Assembly (NCBI GenBank): GCA_964590195.1
Contig: CAZPWJ010000018.1
Span: forward strand, 3,138-67,137
Source: GCA-2731375 sp964590195
Lineage (GTDB): Bacteria > Pseudomonadota > Alphaproteobacteria > GCA-2731375
Direction of reading: 5' to 3'
DNA length: 64,000 bases
Part shown: positions 35,346-43,960 of the stretch, piece by piece
Layout of the letters: every line of letters begins with the position of its first letter
Numbering within the stretch: the first letter of the stretch is position 1
Made by a program: the position numbers and the translations under genes
Notes under the pieces: model-generated
Database searches by the model: none
What the model saw: only the letters and a program-made list of their open reading frames with translations
Told to the model about the DNA's origin: nothing

Positions 35346-35885
35346 TTACGGAAGTTTTAAAACGAGCTTTGGCCATACCGCCAAACCAAGTCCGATGCTT
35401 GTGACATTGCCGGACCCAAGGTCCGCCTGCAGCTGCCCAACGGCACTTCTAAGCGCAAAATCGCCGCCACCTGTCACGCCCTGAAACAGCCCCGTGCCGG
35501 CGGTGATTTTAAAATCTCCCATACAGCCCGCCGTGGCAACGCCAGCACAGTTCCATTCAGCGAATACCCGATGGCCCGAGGCGCCGGTCATGATGCAACG
35601 ACCGTTGCCGCTTGTCTCATTCGTTTCCAAATTGATGTCCATCATCCCTGGGCAAACAATGCTGGCCGCATTCAAATCACCTTCGCCGGTCTCGACAAAC
35701 ATAATGCCGCTAAAGCCGCCAACGAATAGCGCCTGTGTCTCGCCAGTCAAAAAGACGCTGCCTTTGCTTTCCCACGTCGCCATCGCTTCAAGTTTGATTT
35801 CTTCTCCGGCAATGGCCTCCATCGGCTTGAATGCGCCCCCGGTAACCATTGCAATGACAAAAATGACATAGAGCCAGTTTTTCAA
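35346..35885 (-). CDS. Exported protein of unknown function
   Basis: A 179-residue protein with a classical signal peptide: Lys at position 2, hydrophobic core about residues 4-17, and cleavage after AIA at about residue 26. The mature part is beta-rich and glycine-rich, with four cysteines (VCPGMMD, GRCIMTG, WNCAGVATAGCMGDF) that could form two disulfides in the periplasm. The repeated GTGLFQGVTGGGDFAL motif resembles the barrel of allene-oxide-cyclase or dirigent-like proteins, but I cannot name a family. The 199-nt region upstream (35886-36084) may hold its promoter. Confidence 0.7.
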   Translation of the reverse strand: MKNWLYVIFVIAMVTGGAFKPMEAIAGEEIKLEAMATWESKGSVFLTGETQALFVGGFSGIMFVETGEGDLNAASIVCPGMMDINLETNETSGNGRCIMTGASGHRVFAEWNCAGVATAGCMGDFKITAGTGLFQGVTGGGDFALRSAVGQLQADLGSGNVTSIGLGLAVWPKLVLKLP

Positions 35886-36084
35886 CGGTGCCTCCCGATT
35901 TTGTGCGTTTTAGGAATGAATAATTCCCATGGCCGAACTCTGTTTAGTCGCAAACTGAATAGTTGATGGAGTATCTAGTTATATCTCAGCATCCGAACAT
36001 CAAGGGCTGAACGCGACGGCTCGGCATGACCGGCCTCATGGCAAATGCCACGGCGGCAACTTTCCTAGAGCATAACCGGGCTTA

Positions 36085-37170
36085 TCAAACGCGCGGCAAA
36101 ATCCATACCTGCATGGGTTCGGCACGGCCGCGCACGGTTTCCTCACCGTGTTGGACAAAATCCGCCAGCAGCGCCTCGCCGCCCTCGGCCCGCACGGCAT
36201 TGACCAGATCTTCACCGACGACGACCTGTGCCTCCAATGGCCGGGCCAGGGCCTCCAGGCGGGCGGCGGTGTTAACGGTGTCACCCAGGGTGGCGAATTC
36301 CAGGCGCTGTTCGTTGCCGATATTGCCGATCAGCACCGGGCCATAATGAATGCCGATGGCGATGGCCAGGCCGGGCAGACCTTCGGCGGTTCTGGCCTGG
36401 TTCAGCTCGGCGATCGCGGCCTGCATGGCCAGGGCGCAGCGGATGGCGTTGGAGGCATCCTGGCCACTGCCCGTCCGCGCACCGAAATTGGCCATCAGTC
36501 CATCACCCAGATATTTGTCGACCGAACCGTCGGCGTCGAATACCGCGCCTGCCATGCGGTCGTAGAATTCCCGCAGCAGAGCAAAGGTTGGTTCAGCGCC
36601 CTGTTGGGCCGCCAACGCGGTGGAGCCGATAATATCAACGAACATCACCGCCGCCTGGCATTCACGGGCGGCAGCGAAAGGATCGGTCATATTGGCCAAC
36701 TCGTCGACCATGTCGGGGGAAAAATAGCGAGCCAGATTGGCCTTGGCGGTTTCCGCCGCCAGGCGCTGGTCCAGCGCATCGCGCAGCACCGCCAGATCGG
36801 CCAGGGTCTTTTGAATGGTGACTTCCAAATCATCCAGATCAATCGGCTTGGTAACGAAATCAAAGGCGCCCGCGTTCATCGCCGTGCGGATATTGCCCAT
36901 GTCGCCATAGGCCGACACGATCACGGCGCGCAGATTATGATCCTCTTCACCCAAATGATTCAGCAATGTCAGGCCATCCATGCGCGGCATGTTGATATCG
37001 CTCAACACAACGTCGATTTCAGGATGCTGCTTGACCAGATCCAGCGCCTCAACCCCATCCATGGCAAACAGGAAGGCGAATTCCTGCTTTCGAATCTGCC
37101 GGCGAAACTTCTGCTTCACCAGCATCTGCAAGTCCGGTTCGTCGTCAACAACAAGAATTGTCGCGGTCAT
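36085..37170 (-). CDS. Response regulator with class III adenylate/guanylate cyclase output
   Basis: A 361-residue protein. The CheY-like receiver (1-125) has the acidic pocket VVDDEPD, phospho-acceptor D58 (LSDINMP), conserved Ser (IVSAYGD) and K108 (FVTKP). A linker with YFSPDMV follows, then a class III cyclase domain with metal-binding Asp in MFVDIIGST and KYLGDGLMANFG, and the FATLGDTVNTAARLE block. The first residue of that block that helps choose ATP or GTP looks non-canonical (Ala where Thr/Asp is usual), so nucleotide preference is uncertain. The histidine kinase encoded 47 nt upstream on the same strand is its likely phosphodonor. Confidence 0.9.
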   Translation of the reverse strand: MTATILVVDDEPDLQMLVKQKFRRQIRKQEFAFLFAMDGVEALDLVKQHPEIDVVLSDINMPRMDGLTLLNHLGEEDHNLRAVIVSAYGDMGNIRTAMNAGAFDFVTKPIDLDDLEVTIQKTLADLAVLRDALDQRLAAETAKANLARYFSPDMVDELANMTDPFAAARECQAAVMFVDIIGSTALAAQQGAEPTFALLREFYDRMAGAVFDADGSVDKYLGDGLMANFGARTGSGQDASNAIRCALAMQAAIAELNQARTAEGLPGLAIAIGIHYGPVLIGNIGNEQRLEFATLGDTVNTAARLEALARPLEAQVVVGEDLVNAVRAEGGEALLADFVQHGEETVRGRAEPMQVWILPRV

Positions 37171-37217
37171 CTACGCGTTTCCCCAAAACAGCACATGATT
37201 ATTTTTGCTTGCGCGCA

Positions 37218-39212
37218 TTATACGCCATTGCCCGGCGGCATGGCCATGGCGGCCTGGCGCGGCAGGGTGATGCGGAATTCCGTATATTCTCCCTCGCGGC
37301 TGTCCATCTCGAACTGCCCGCCGTGTTGCTTGACGACGATGTCATGCGAGATCGAAAGGCCCAGCCCCGTACCCTGCCCCGGCGGCTTGGTAGTGAAAAA
37401 TGGCGTGAAGATCTTTTCCGCGACCTCTTCAGGCATGCCAGTGCCGTTGTCACGAATAGTGATTTCCACCTGCCCGCCCAGATCACGGGTGCTGAGTTTG
37501 AGCGTTGGATCGTACCCCGCCTCCGCCCCGCCGGCACGTTGATGGGTGGCATCCAGGCCATTGCCGATAACGTTCAACAGAACACGGGTCAGATCCTGGG
37601 GCACCGCCTCGATCTCGCCCGCCGCCGGGTCCAGATCCCGCTCCAAGGTGACGTTAAAGCCTTGAACTTCCGCCCTGGCACCATGATAGGCCAGGTTCAA
37701 AGCTTCCTCCGCCATTGTATTGACTGTAATTTCGCGCAGCTCGCCCGGCCCCTCCCGCGAGTGCAGCAGCATGCTCTGCACGATGCTGTCGGCTCGCTTG
37801 CCGTGCTCGTCAATCTTACCCAGATTGTCGTTCAGGGTGGCGATGATATCCTCGGCATCATCGCGGTCATCTTCGTCCAGCTGCGCCAACAGCGGCTCAA
37901 CCAGTTCGTTGAGCTCCTGCAGAAGGCCGGCGGAGAGTTGCGAGAAGTTATTGACGAAATTCAGCGGGTTCTTGATTTCATGGGCGATGCCGGCGGTTAG
38001 CTGCCCCAGCGAGGCCAGCTTGTCCGCCTCGACCAGGCGTTGTTGGGTGGATTCCAGCGCGGCCGTCATTTCCTTTCGGTCCGTGATATCGCCAGTTGAG
38101 CCGACAACCCGCAAAAGCCGCCCATCATCATCACGCACGGCGGCACCGTGTGATATGGCCCAATGCACCTCTCCATCACCGCTAAAAAAACGGTACTCGT
38201 GGGCAAAATGGTCGGCCTCTCCCTTCATCAATTGACGATAGCAGTTCAGAAACCCCTCAAGATCTTCGGGCAAGATGCGGTTTTGCCAATCAGCCGAGGT
38301 TTGCAACTGATCCTTTTCCAGGCCCAGCGAAGCATACATGCCGTTGGAATAGAATGTGGCGTTGGTCTCGGCATTCCACTCGAAAACCCATTCGCCCACC
38401 GCCTCCAGGGCCAGGATATGCCGTTCCTCGCTATCCTGCAGTGCTTGCTCGGCCCGCTTTTGCGCCGTCACATCCGTGATGGCGCCGACCAGCCGGATCG
38501 CCTTGCCCCCATCATCCCGCACCGCGATGGCATTATCGTGGACCCAGGCCGTGCTGCCGTCATGGGTGGTGATACGATAGATCGCCTCCTGCCGGTCCGC
38601 CGCACCGGTAAAATGTTTCGCCATCGCCTCGCGGTATGCGGCCTGATCGTCGGGATGGATACGCCCGACCCATTCCGAGGCCTGCAATTCGTCTTCCGCG
38701 AAACCGAACATCTGGTTCAGGCGCGGCGAGACATACAGGCTGTCGGCAATGATATTCCAATCATACAGCCCTTCCGTCGAAGCCTCGGTCACCAGGGCAT
38801 GGCGGGTTTCACTTTCGCGCAGGCGGTCCTCGGTCTGGCGCAGATCGGTGATATCGGCATAAGTTACGAGCAACCCTCCGCCTTCGATCGGTGCGTAGCG
38901 GATACGCAGAATACGCCCCGACGGCATGGCCGCCTCGACCTCCCGCGCCTTGAAATTGGCCAGCGCCGCCAGACGCCTGTCGACCTCCGTATTACCTTCC
39001 GCGCCGAAATCCCCGCGCGCGGCACTATGTTCAAAGAATGCCCGCATGGGCGTGCCGGGCCGGCAAAGAGTTTCGGGATAATCACGCAGTTCGCCAAACC
39101 GGCGGTTACAAGCGGACAGGTCCAAAGCGCCATCAAACAGGGCATAACCCATGTCCAACTGCTCCAGACCGGAGAGAAGAAAGTCCAATGATGCCCCTGC
39201 TTCGCTGCTCAT
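37218..39212 (-). CDS. Soluble multi-PAS sensor histidine kinase
   Basis: A 664-residue kinase without obvious transmembrane helices. Three PAS/PAC modules are visible: GYALFDGALDLSACNRRF first, then two PAC-like ends (IRLVGAITDVTAQKRAEQAL and LRVVGSTGDITDRKEM). The HisKA-type dimerisation domain has phospho-acceptor H411 in GIAHEIKNPLNFVNNF. HATPase_c has LLNVIGNGLDAT, RDNGTGM and QGTGLGLSIS. It is co-oriented with and 47 nt upstream of the receiver-cyclase gene, so the pair probably converts a cytoplasmic signal into cyclic-nucleotide output. Confidence 0.9.
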   Translation of the reverse strand: MSSEAGASLDFLLSGLEQLDMGYALFDGALDLSACNRRFGELRDYPETLCRPGTPMRAFFEHSAARGDFGAEGNTEVDRRLAALANFKAREVEAAMPSGRILRIRYAPIEGGGLLVTYADITDLRQTEDRLRESETRHALVTEASTEGLYDWNIIADSLYVSPRLNQMFGFAEDELQASEWVGRIHPDDQAAYREAMAKHFTGAADRQEAIYRITTHDGSTAWVHDNAIAVRDDGGKAIRLVGAITDVTAQKRAEQALQDSEERHILALEAVGEWVFEWNAETNATFYSNGMYASLGLEKDQLQTSADWQNRILPEDLEGFLNCYRQLMKGEADHFAHEYRFFSGDGEVHWAISHGAAVRDDDGRLLRVVGSTGDITDRKEMTAALESTQQRLVEADKLASLGQLTAGIAHEIKNPLNFVNNFSQLSAGLLQELNELVEPLLAQLDEDDRDDAEDIIATLNDNLGKIDEHGKRADSIVQSMLLHSREGPGELREITVNTMAEEALNLAYHGARAEVQGFNVTLERDLDPAAGEIEAVPQDLTRVLLNVIGNGLDATHQRAGGAEAGYDPTLKLSTRDLGGQVEITIRDNGTGMPEEVAEKIFTPFFTTKPPGQGTGLGLSISHDIVVKQHGGQFEMDSREGEYTEFRITLPRQAAMAMPPGNGV

Positions 39213-39230
39213 GATGCCCCCGTGCCGTGC

Positions 39231-39851
39231 CTAGGTGATCGGCAGCATTACATGTTCCTGGAAGGCCGGACGTTGGGCCAGTCGTTCATACCAGGCACGC
39301 AAATTAGGATAATCGGGATGTTCCACGTCCAGGCCATGCCAGCGATAGGTCATGGCACCCACGGGCACGTCGGCAAGGCTCAATTGCGCACCAGCCATGA
39401 AGTCGCGCCCTTGCAAATGGCCATCCAGGATGCCCATCAGCTTGGCCGTTTCAGATGTCGAAGCCTGGATGGCGGCCATGTCCCGCTCCGCCTCCGGGGT
39501 GCGGATCAAGCCCCAAAACGCCGGCGTAATGGCAGGTTGGAAGAAACCGATATGCCAATCCATCCATTTATCCATGTCACCCTGCGCCTTGGCGTCAGAG
39601 GCATACAACCCCGCCCCTTTGTTTTGCCGGGCCAGGTAGCGGATTATGGAATGGCTTTCCCACAGCACATAGCCGTCATCGTCCAGCACCGGCACCCGGC
39701 CCATGGGGTTCAAGGCCAGGTACCAGTCCTGATCGTTCTGGCCAAAGGCGCCGCCCACGTCCATGCGCTCATGGGCAAGGCCCAGCTCGCCGATCACCCA
39801 CATCACCTTTTGCACGTTGACCGAATTCGCCCGGCCATAAACCTTCAACAT
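39231..39851 (-). CDS. Glutathione S-transferase family protein
   Basis: A 206-residue GST starting MLKVYGRANSVNVQKVMW, with Ser/Asn where glutathione is activated (RANSVNVQK). It continues NPMGRVPVLDDDGYVLWESHSIIRYLA, containing the cis-Pro and Glu-Ser contacts. The C-domain has GAQLSLADVPVG with the N-capping Asp. It ends 18 nt from the kinase gene start on the same strand, but its job is unrelated as far as can be seen. Substrate unknown. Confidence 0.9.
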   Translation of the reverse strand: MLKVYGRANSVNVQKVMWVIGELGLAHERMDVGGAFGQNDQDWYLALNPMGRVPVLDDDGYVLWESHSIIRYLARQNKGAGLYASDAKAQGDMDKWMDWHIGFFQPAITPAFWGLIRTPEAERDMAAIQASTSETAKLMGILDGHLQGRDFMAGAQLSLADVPVGAMTYRWHGLDVEHPDYPNLRAWYERLAQRPAFQEHVMLPIT

Positions 39852-39937
39852 GACGCCCCTCCCACTTTTTTCTCGATTCAGGCGCCACTATGAAGCGTTC
39901 GGGATATCCCAATCAAGTGGCGGGTCAGGTATTGGGA

Positions 39938-40732
39938 TTAAGTATCGGTAAAGACCGGCTCTCGTTTTTCCAGAAAGGCATTGATCGCCTCCTTGTGATC
40001 ATCGGCGGCGAAGGTCAGCCATTCATAGGCCAGGGAGGTATCCATGATTGAATGGGCCAATTGCTTCAGGCCGATGTTGGCTGAAACCTTGGTCCAACGG
40101 ATCGCCGCCGTGGCGCCATTGGCCAGACGGTGGGCAAAGGCCTGGGCCTCGGCCAGGGTTTCCTCGGGCGCGGTGACATGATTAATCAGGCCGATGCGCT
40201 CCGCCTCTTCCGCGCCGAGAGGATCGCCGGTCATGAGGAATTCCTTGGCCTTGGCATAGCCGATTAACTGCGGCCAGATCACGCAGCCGCCATCGCCAGC
40301 GACCACGCCGACCTTGACATGGGGATCGGCGATCCTGGCCGCCGAAGACATGAAGATGGTATCGCACATCAGGGCGATGTTGGCGCCTAGGCCCATGGCA
40401 TGGCCGTTGATGGCGGCGATAATCGGCTTTTCCAGATCCAGCAGGGAATAAATGATCCGCTTGGCATCGACCAACAGCAGCATGGGTTCGTCCGAGCCGT
40501 CGGCGATGCGCTTCATCATGGCCAGATCACCGCCGGCGGAAAAGGCGCGGCCCGCCCCGGTCAGAACAACGACATCCGTCTCGTCATCCAGCTGGATGTC
40601 ATAGAAAATCGTGCCCAATTCATCATGCATTGCCTTGTTGACGGCATTCAGGTCGTCGGGCCGGTTCATCGTCAGGGTCAAAACACGGCCCTGTCGGCTG
40701 GCCTCAAAACAGGTATATTTATCGTAGTTCAT
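39938..40732 (-). CDS. Enoyl-CoA hydratase/isomerase family protein
   Basis: A 264-residue crotonase-fold protein with LTMNRPDDLNAVNKAM, AFSAGGDLAMM (oxyanion hole), PIIAAINGHAMGLGANIALMCD and VGVVAGDGGCVIWPQLIG. The last segment has Asp-Gly where a classical hydratase has Glu, so isomerase or other crotonase chemistry is possible. ATG 40732 is chosen because GGAGG lies 8 nt upstream; five extra codons to 40747 are less likely. It is divergent from the MFS transporter gene. Confidence 0.88.
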   Translation of the reverse strand: MNYDKYTCFEASRQGRVLTLTMNRPDDLNAVNKAMHDELGTIFYDIQLDDETDVVVLTGAGRAFSAGGDLAMMKRIADGSDEPMLLLVDAKRIIYSLLDLEKPIIAAINGHAMGLGANIALMCDTIFMSSAARIADPHVKVGVVAGDGGCVIWPQLIGYAKAKEFLMTGDPLGAEEAERIGLINHVTAPEETLAEAQAFAHRLANGATAAIRWTKVSANIGLKQLAHSIMDTSLAYEWLTFAADDHKEAINAFLEKREPVFTDT

Positions 40733-40811
40733 TGACAGATCCTCCATTCAACTCGTTGGCCCAATGGTTACACTCAGTCGCAAGGCTGGCAATACGGGCC
40801 GGAAAGTTTTC

Positions 40812-42008
40812 ATGCAGCCAACGACGCTTCGGGCCTGGCGGCTATCATTCTATTTCGGCGCGGTTTTTGCCGTGGTCGGGATCATGGCGCCGTTCTGGCC
40901 GGTGTTCCTGAAGGCGCGCGGCCTGACGGCGACGGAGATCGGTCTGCTGCTTTCCGCCGGTCTCTGGCTGCGGGTACTGGCCAATCCGTTGATTGCACAG
41001 CTGGCCGACCGGCGGGGCGAGCGGCGGCGGCCTTTATTGATCCTCACTTCCATCGCCATGCTGGCCTTCTCCTGCTTTTTTTTCGCCGAAGGTTTCTGGG
41101 GCCTGTTGGCGGTCAACCTGATCGCCTCGGTCACCTTTTCATCCATCATGCCGCTGGGTGAAACCGTGGTTTTGGGCGCGGTTTACCGCCTGGGCCTGGA
41201 TTATGGCCGGCTACGCATTTGGGGCTCGATCACCTTCATCGCAACATCCTTCGCGGGCGGACCGATGCTGGCGGTATTCGGTTCCTGGTCGGTGCTGTGG
41301 GCTGTTTTGGCTCTGTTGGCCATCGTCCTGTTATCCTGCGCCCAACTGCCGAAGGAAACCAAAGGCGAGGCGCAAACCAGCGCCGCCCCATCAGGCGCCG
41401 TACTACGTCTGCTGAGGCAACCGGCATTCCTGCTGTTCCTGTTGGCTGGCGGGCTGAGCAGCGCCAGCCATGCAGTGCTGTACGGCTTCGCCACCCTGCA
41501 TTGGCGCAGTATCGGTTTCTCCGACATAACGATCGGCGCCCTGTGGGCCGAGGGGGTAGTGGCGGAAATCATCCTGTTTTGGCTGGGCAACCGCCTGCTT
41601 TCCCGCATTGGCGCCGCCAATCTAATTGCCCTGGGTGCCGCCGCCGGCATCGTGCGCTGGACAGCCATGGGATTGTCCGATGCCCTGTGGCTAGCCCTGC
41701 TGACGCAAGCGCTGCACGCCTTCACCTTTGGCGCGGCGCATCTGGGTGCCATGCATTTCATTGCCCGCGCCGCGCCCGTGGAGATGTCGGCCACGGCGCA
41801 AAGCCTGCATGGCGCGGTCGGTGCCGGCATCGCCGTCGGCATCGCCATGGCGGGGGCCGGCTGGCTGTATCAGGCCTTTGCCAATGGTGCCTTTTTCTTC
41901 ATGGCGGCGATTGCCTTTGCCGCGCTGCTGGCGGCACTGCTATTGGCCAGGGTCTGGGACGGCGACCGCATGAACTTGTCAGGTGGGACCAAAACACGCG
42001 ATAAATGA
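40812..42008 (+). CDS. MFS transporter, HcaT-like (MFS_1-like)
   Basis: A 398-residue 12-helix permease. The N-terminus (FYFGAVFAVVGIMAPFWPVFLKARGLTATEIG, split by helix 1) resembles the phenylpropionate-permease HcaT branch. The loop 2-3 motif A appears as LADRRGERRRPLL and the second half starts around residue 205. Start 40812 is supported by GGAAAG; an upstream ATG at 40764 adds a non-hydrophobic extension. The MlrC-type peptidase gene begins 3 nt after the stop codon, so the two are surely co-translated and the transported solute may be that enzyme's substrate or product. Confidence 0.88.
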   Translation: MQPTTLRAWRLSFYFGAVFAVVGIMAPFWPVFLKARGLTATEIGLLLSAGLWLRVLANPLIAQLADRRGERRRPLLILTSIAMLAFSCFFFAEGFWGLLAVNLIASVTFSSIMPLGETVVLGAVYRLGLDYGRLRIWGSITFIATSFAGGPMLAVFGSWSVLWAVLALLAIVLLSCAQLPKETKGEAQTSAAPSGAVLRLLRQPAFLLFLLAGGLSSASHAVLYGFATLHWRSIGFSDITIGALWAEGVVAEIILFWLGNRLLSRIGAANLIALGAAAGIVRWTAMGLSDALWLALLTQALHAFTFGAAHLGAMHFIARAAPVEMSATAQSLHGAVGAGIAVGIAMAGAGWLYQAFANGAFFFMAAIAFAALLAALLLARVWDGDRMNLSGGTKTRDK

Positions 42009-42011
42009 AAC

Positions 42012-43496
42012 ATGGCAAAACGTATATTTATTACCGGCATCTGGCACGAAACCAATACCTTCGCCCAAGGGCAAACCGGATTGGACGACTTTCATGCCTA
42101 TCAATACGGCGAGGGCGACGAGATATTCGCGCTGTTTGCCGATACCAATACCGAAGTCGGCGGCGCCATGAATGCCGCCATGGAGCTGGACCTGAACCTG
42201 ATACCGGGTCTGTTCGCCGGCGCCGTGCCGTCGGGGCTGGTCACGGCGGCGGCCTTTCAGGCCCTGGTCGATCGTACCTTGGAGCTGTTGGAGGGCGCCG
42301 GCGAGATCGATGGCGTTCTGGTGCATCTGCATGGTGCCTGCGTTGCCGAGGGTGCGACGGAAACCGATGCGCAGTTTCTTGCCGCGATACGTTCGAAACT
42401 GGCGCCCAACACGCCCATGGTGGCGACCTTCGATCTACATGCCAATCTATCGGAAGGGCTGATCGCGCAGGCCGATGCCCTGGTCGGCTATGACACCTAT
42501 CCCCACAGCGACATGGGCGCACGGGGGGCGGAGGCGGCCCAGATCCTCCATCGAATGCTATGGAGCACCCGGCGCCCGGTGAAGATTCTGCGCAAACTGC
42601 CCTTTGCCCCGCCACCCCAGGTCCAGGGCACGGCGGCCGAGCCGGTGGCCGAGATCATGGCAAAGATGCACGATATGAAAACCTGGGGCGGCATCTGGGC
42701 CGCCTCCATCGCCTGGGGATTCCCGTATGCGGACGTGGCGCATCTGGGCGTGGGCGTCCTGGTGCAGGGCGATGATCATGGCCAGGCCACGCGGATCGCC
42801 GATGATCTAGCGATCACCATATGGCGCCAGCGCGGCGATTTCGATGCCGGTCTGGTTAAGGTCGAGGATGCGGTGCGCAGCGCCATGGCCGCGCCGGAGG
42901 GGCCGATCATACTGGTCGATGTGGCCGACAACGCGGGCGGCGGCGCACCGGGCGACGGCACCACAATTCTGGCCGAACTGATCGACCAATCCGCCCGCAA
43001 GGCCGTCGTCGTATTATGCGATGGCGAGGCGGTGCGGGCCGCAAAGGCCCTGGGCGTGGGCGGCACGTTCAGCGGCAATGTGGGTGGCAAATCCGATGAC
43101 CTGCATGGCCCGCCCATGCCCCTGGTCGGCGAAATCATCTTTCAACAGCCGGTGCGCTATCAGCGCCGGGGCGACTATATGACCGGGCAGTGGATTGATC
43201 TGGGCGAGGTCGCGGTGATCCAGGCGGACGGCGTTACCGTAATGTTGACCGAGGCCAAGGCCATGCCCTTCGATGCGGATCATCTGGCGGCCGCGGGTAT
43301 CGCCGCCGAGATGCAGCAGATCATCGTGGTCAAATCCGCCATTGCCTGGCAGGCGCATTTCCGGTCTTTCGCCAAGGGCGAAATCTATGTGGATACACCC
43401 GGCGTCTGCGCCTCCAACCTGAAACGCTTTGAATACACAAAACTGGACCGGGCCATCTATCCCATCGACAACGACGGCATTTGGCCGCCTAAATAG
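42012..43496 (+). CDS. M81-family metallopeptidase (microcystinase C, MlrC-like)
   Basis: A 494-residue zinc peptidase-like protein. The family signature HETNTF is at residues 12-17. Likely metal ligands are D141 and H143 in ATFDLHANLS and H165 in YDTYPHSDMG. The C-terminal half includes VDVADNAGGGAPGDGT and the last-domain HFRSFAKGEIYVDTPGVCA, both typical of the family. MlrC of microcystin degraders cleaves linearised microcystin and the ADDA-containing tetrapeptide. Most family members in heterotrophs have unknown substrates. No mlrA or mlrB gene is in the window. Coupled to the MFS gene upstream. Confidence 0.87.
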   Translation: MAKRIFITGIWHETNTFAQGQTGLDDFHAYQYGEGDEIFALFADTNTEVGGAMNAAMELDLNLIPGLFAGAVPSGLVTAAAFQALVDRTLELLEGAGEIDGVLVHLHGACVAEGATETDAQFLAAIRSKLAPNTPMVATFDLHANLSEGLIAQADALVGYDTYPHSDMGARGAEAAQILHRMLWSTRRPVKILRKLPFAPPPQVQGTAAEPVAEIMAKMHDMKTWGGIWAASIAWGFPYADVAHLGVGVLVQGDDHGQATRIADDLAITIWRQRGDFDAGLVKVEDAVRSAMAAPEGPIILVDVADNAGGGAPGDGTTILAELIDQSARKAVVVLCDGEAVRAAKALGVGGTFSGNVGGKSDDLHGPPMPLVGEIIFQQPVRYQRRGDYMTGQWIDLGEVAVIQADGVTVMLTEAKAMPFDADHLAAAGIAAEMQQIIVVKSAIAWQAHFRSFAKGEIYVDTPGVCASNLKRFEYTKLDRAIYPIDNDGIWPPK

Positions 43497-43498
43497 GT

Positions 43499-43915
43499 TT
43501 AGGCATTGGCCGGTTTTTCCGAACCGGGCGGCATCAGCTTGAACGTTGCCTGGGCGGTGGCGATGGGATCACCGCCGGCATTGTTGATCTTGGCCTCGAG
43601 AAAAGCCGTGCGCTTGCCGCCGCCCGTTGTATGGGCGCTGAGGAAGATTTCCTCGTCTCCGGCGGCGCCGACAAAATTTATGGCCAAACTTAGGGTGATG
43701 GAGAATTGCCGCTTCTCGGGATCGGGATGCGAACCCGCCGCGATCGCCATGATGGAATCCATCAGGCCAGCAATAATGCCGCCGTGAAGCATGCCCTTTA
43801 AATTCAGATGCTCGGGCCCGGCCCTGAATGTGGCGGTGGCGCGGCCGTCGCCGCGTTCAATGTTCCGCACCCGCAGGCTGGGTGGTTGATTATAAGCTAC
43901 GTCTTCAATAGGCAT
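43499..43915 (-). CDS. PaaI-family acyl-CoA thioesterase (hotdog fold)
   Basis: A 138-residue hotdog-fold protein. It shows EHLNLKGMLHGGIIAGLMDSIMAIAAG (the HGG-x-x-x-x-x-x-D/E region with the catalytic Asp-like position), SITLSLAINFVGAAGDEE and FLEAKINNAGGDPIATAQATF. The family hydrolyses aryl- or acyl-CoA to free CoA. It is convergent with the peptidase gene (2-nt gap) and divergent from the enoyl-CoA hydratase at 43961, so it may balance CoA ester levels there. Confidence 0.85.
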   Translation of the reverse strand: MPIEDVAYNQPPSLRVRNIERGDGRATATFRAGPEHLNLKGMLHGGIIAGLMDSIMAIAAGSHPDPEKRQFSITLSLAINFVGAAGDEEIFLSAHTTGGGKRTAFLEAKINNAGGDPIATAQATFKLMPPGSEKPANA

Positions 43916-43960
43916 GGGGGGATAATTTCACAGACTTTCTGGGTACAAGGAGCATGAGAC

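Noticed and set aside
36148..37542. 464-codon + strand frame over the receiver-cyclase and kinase genes
   Set aside because: It spans two well-supported genes on the other strand and shows no protein-family pattern.
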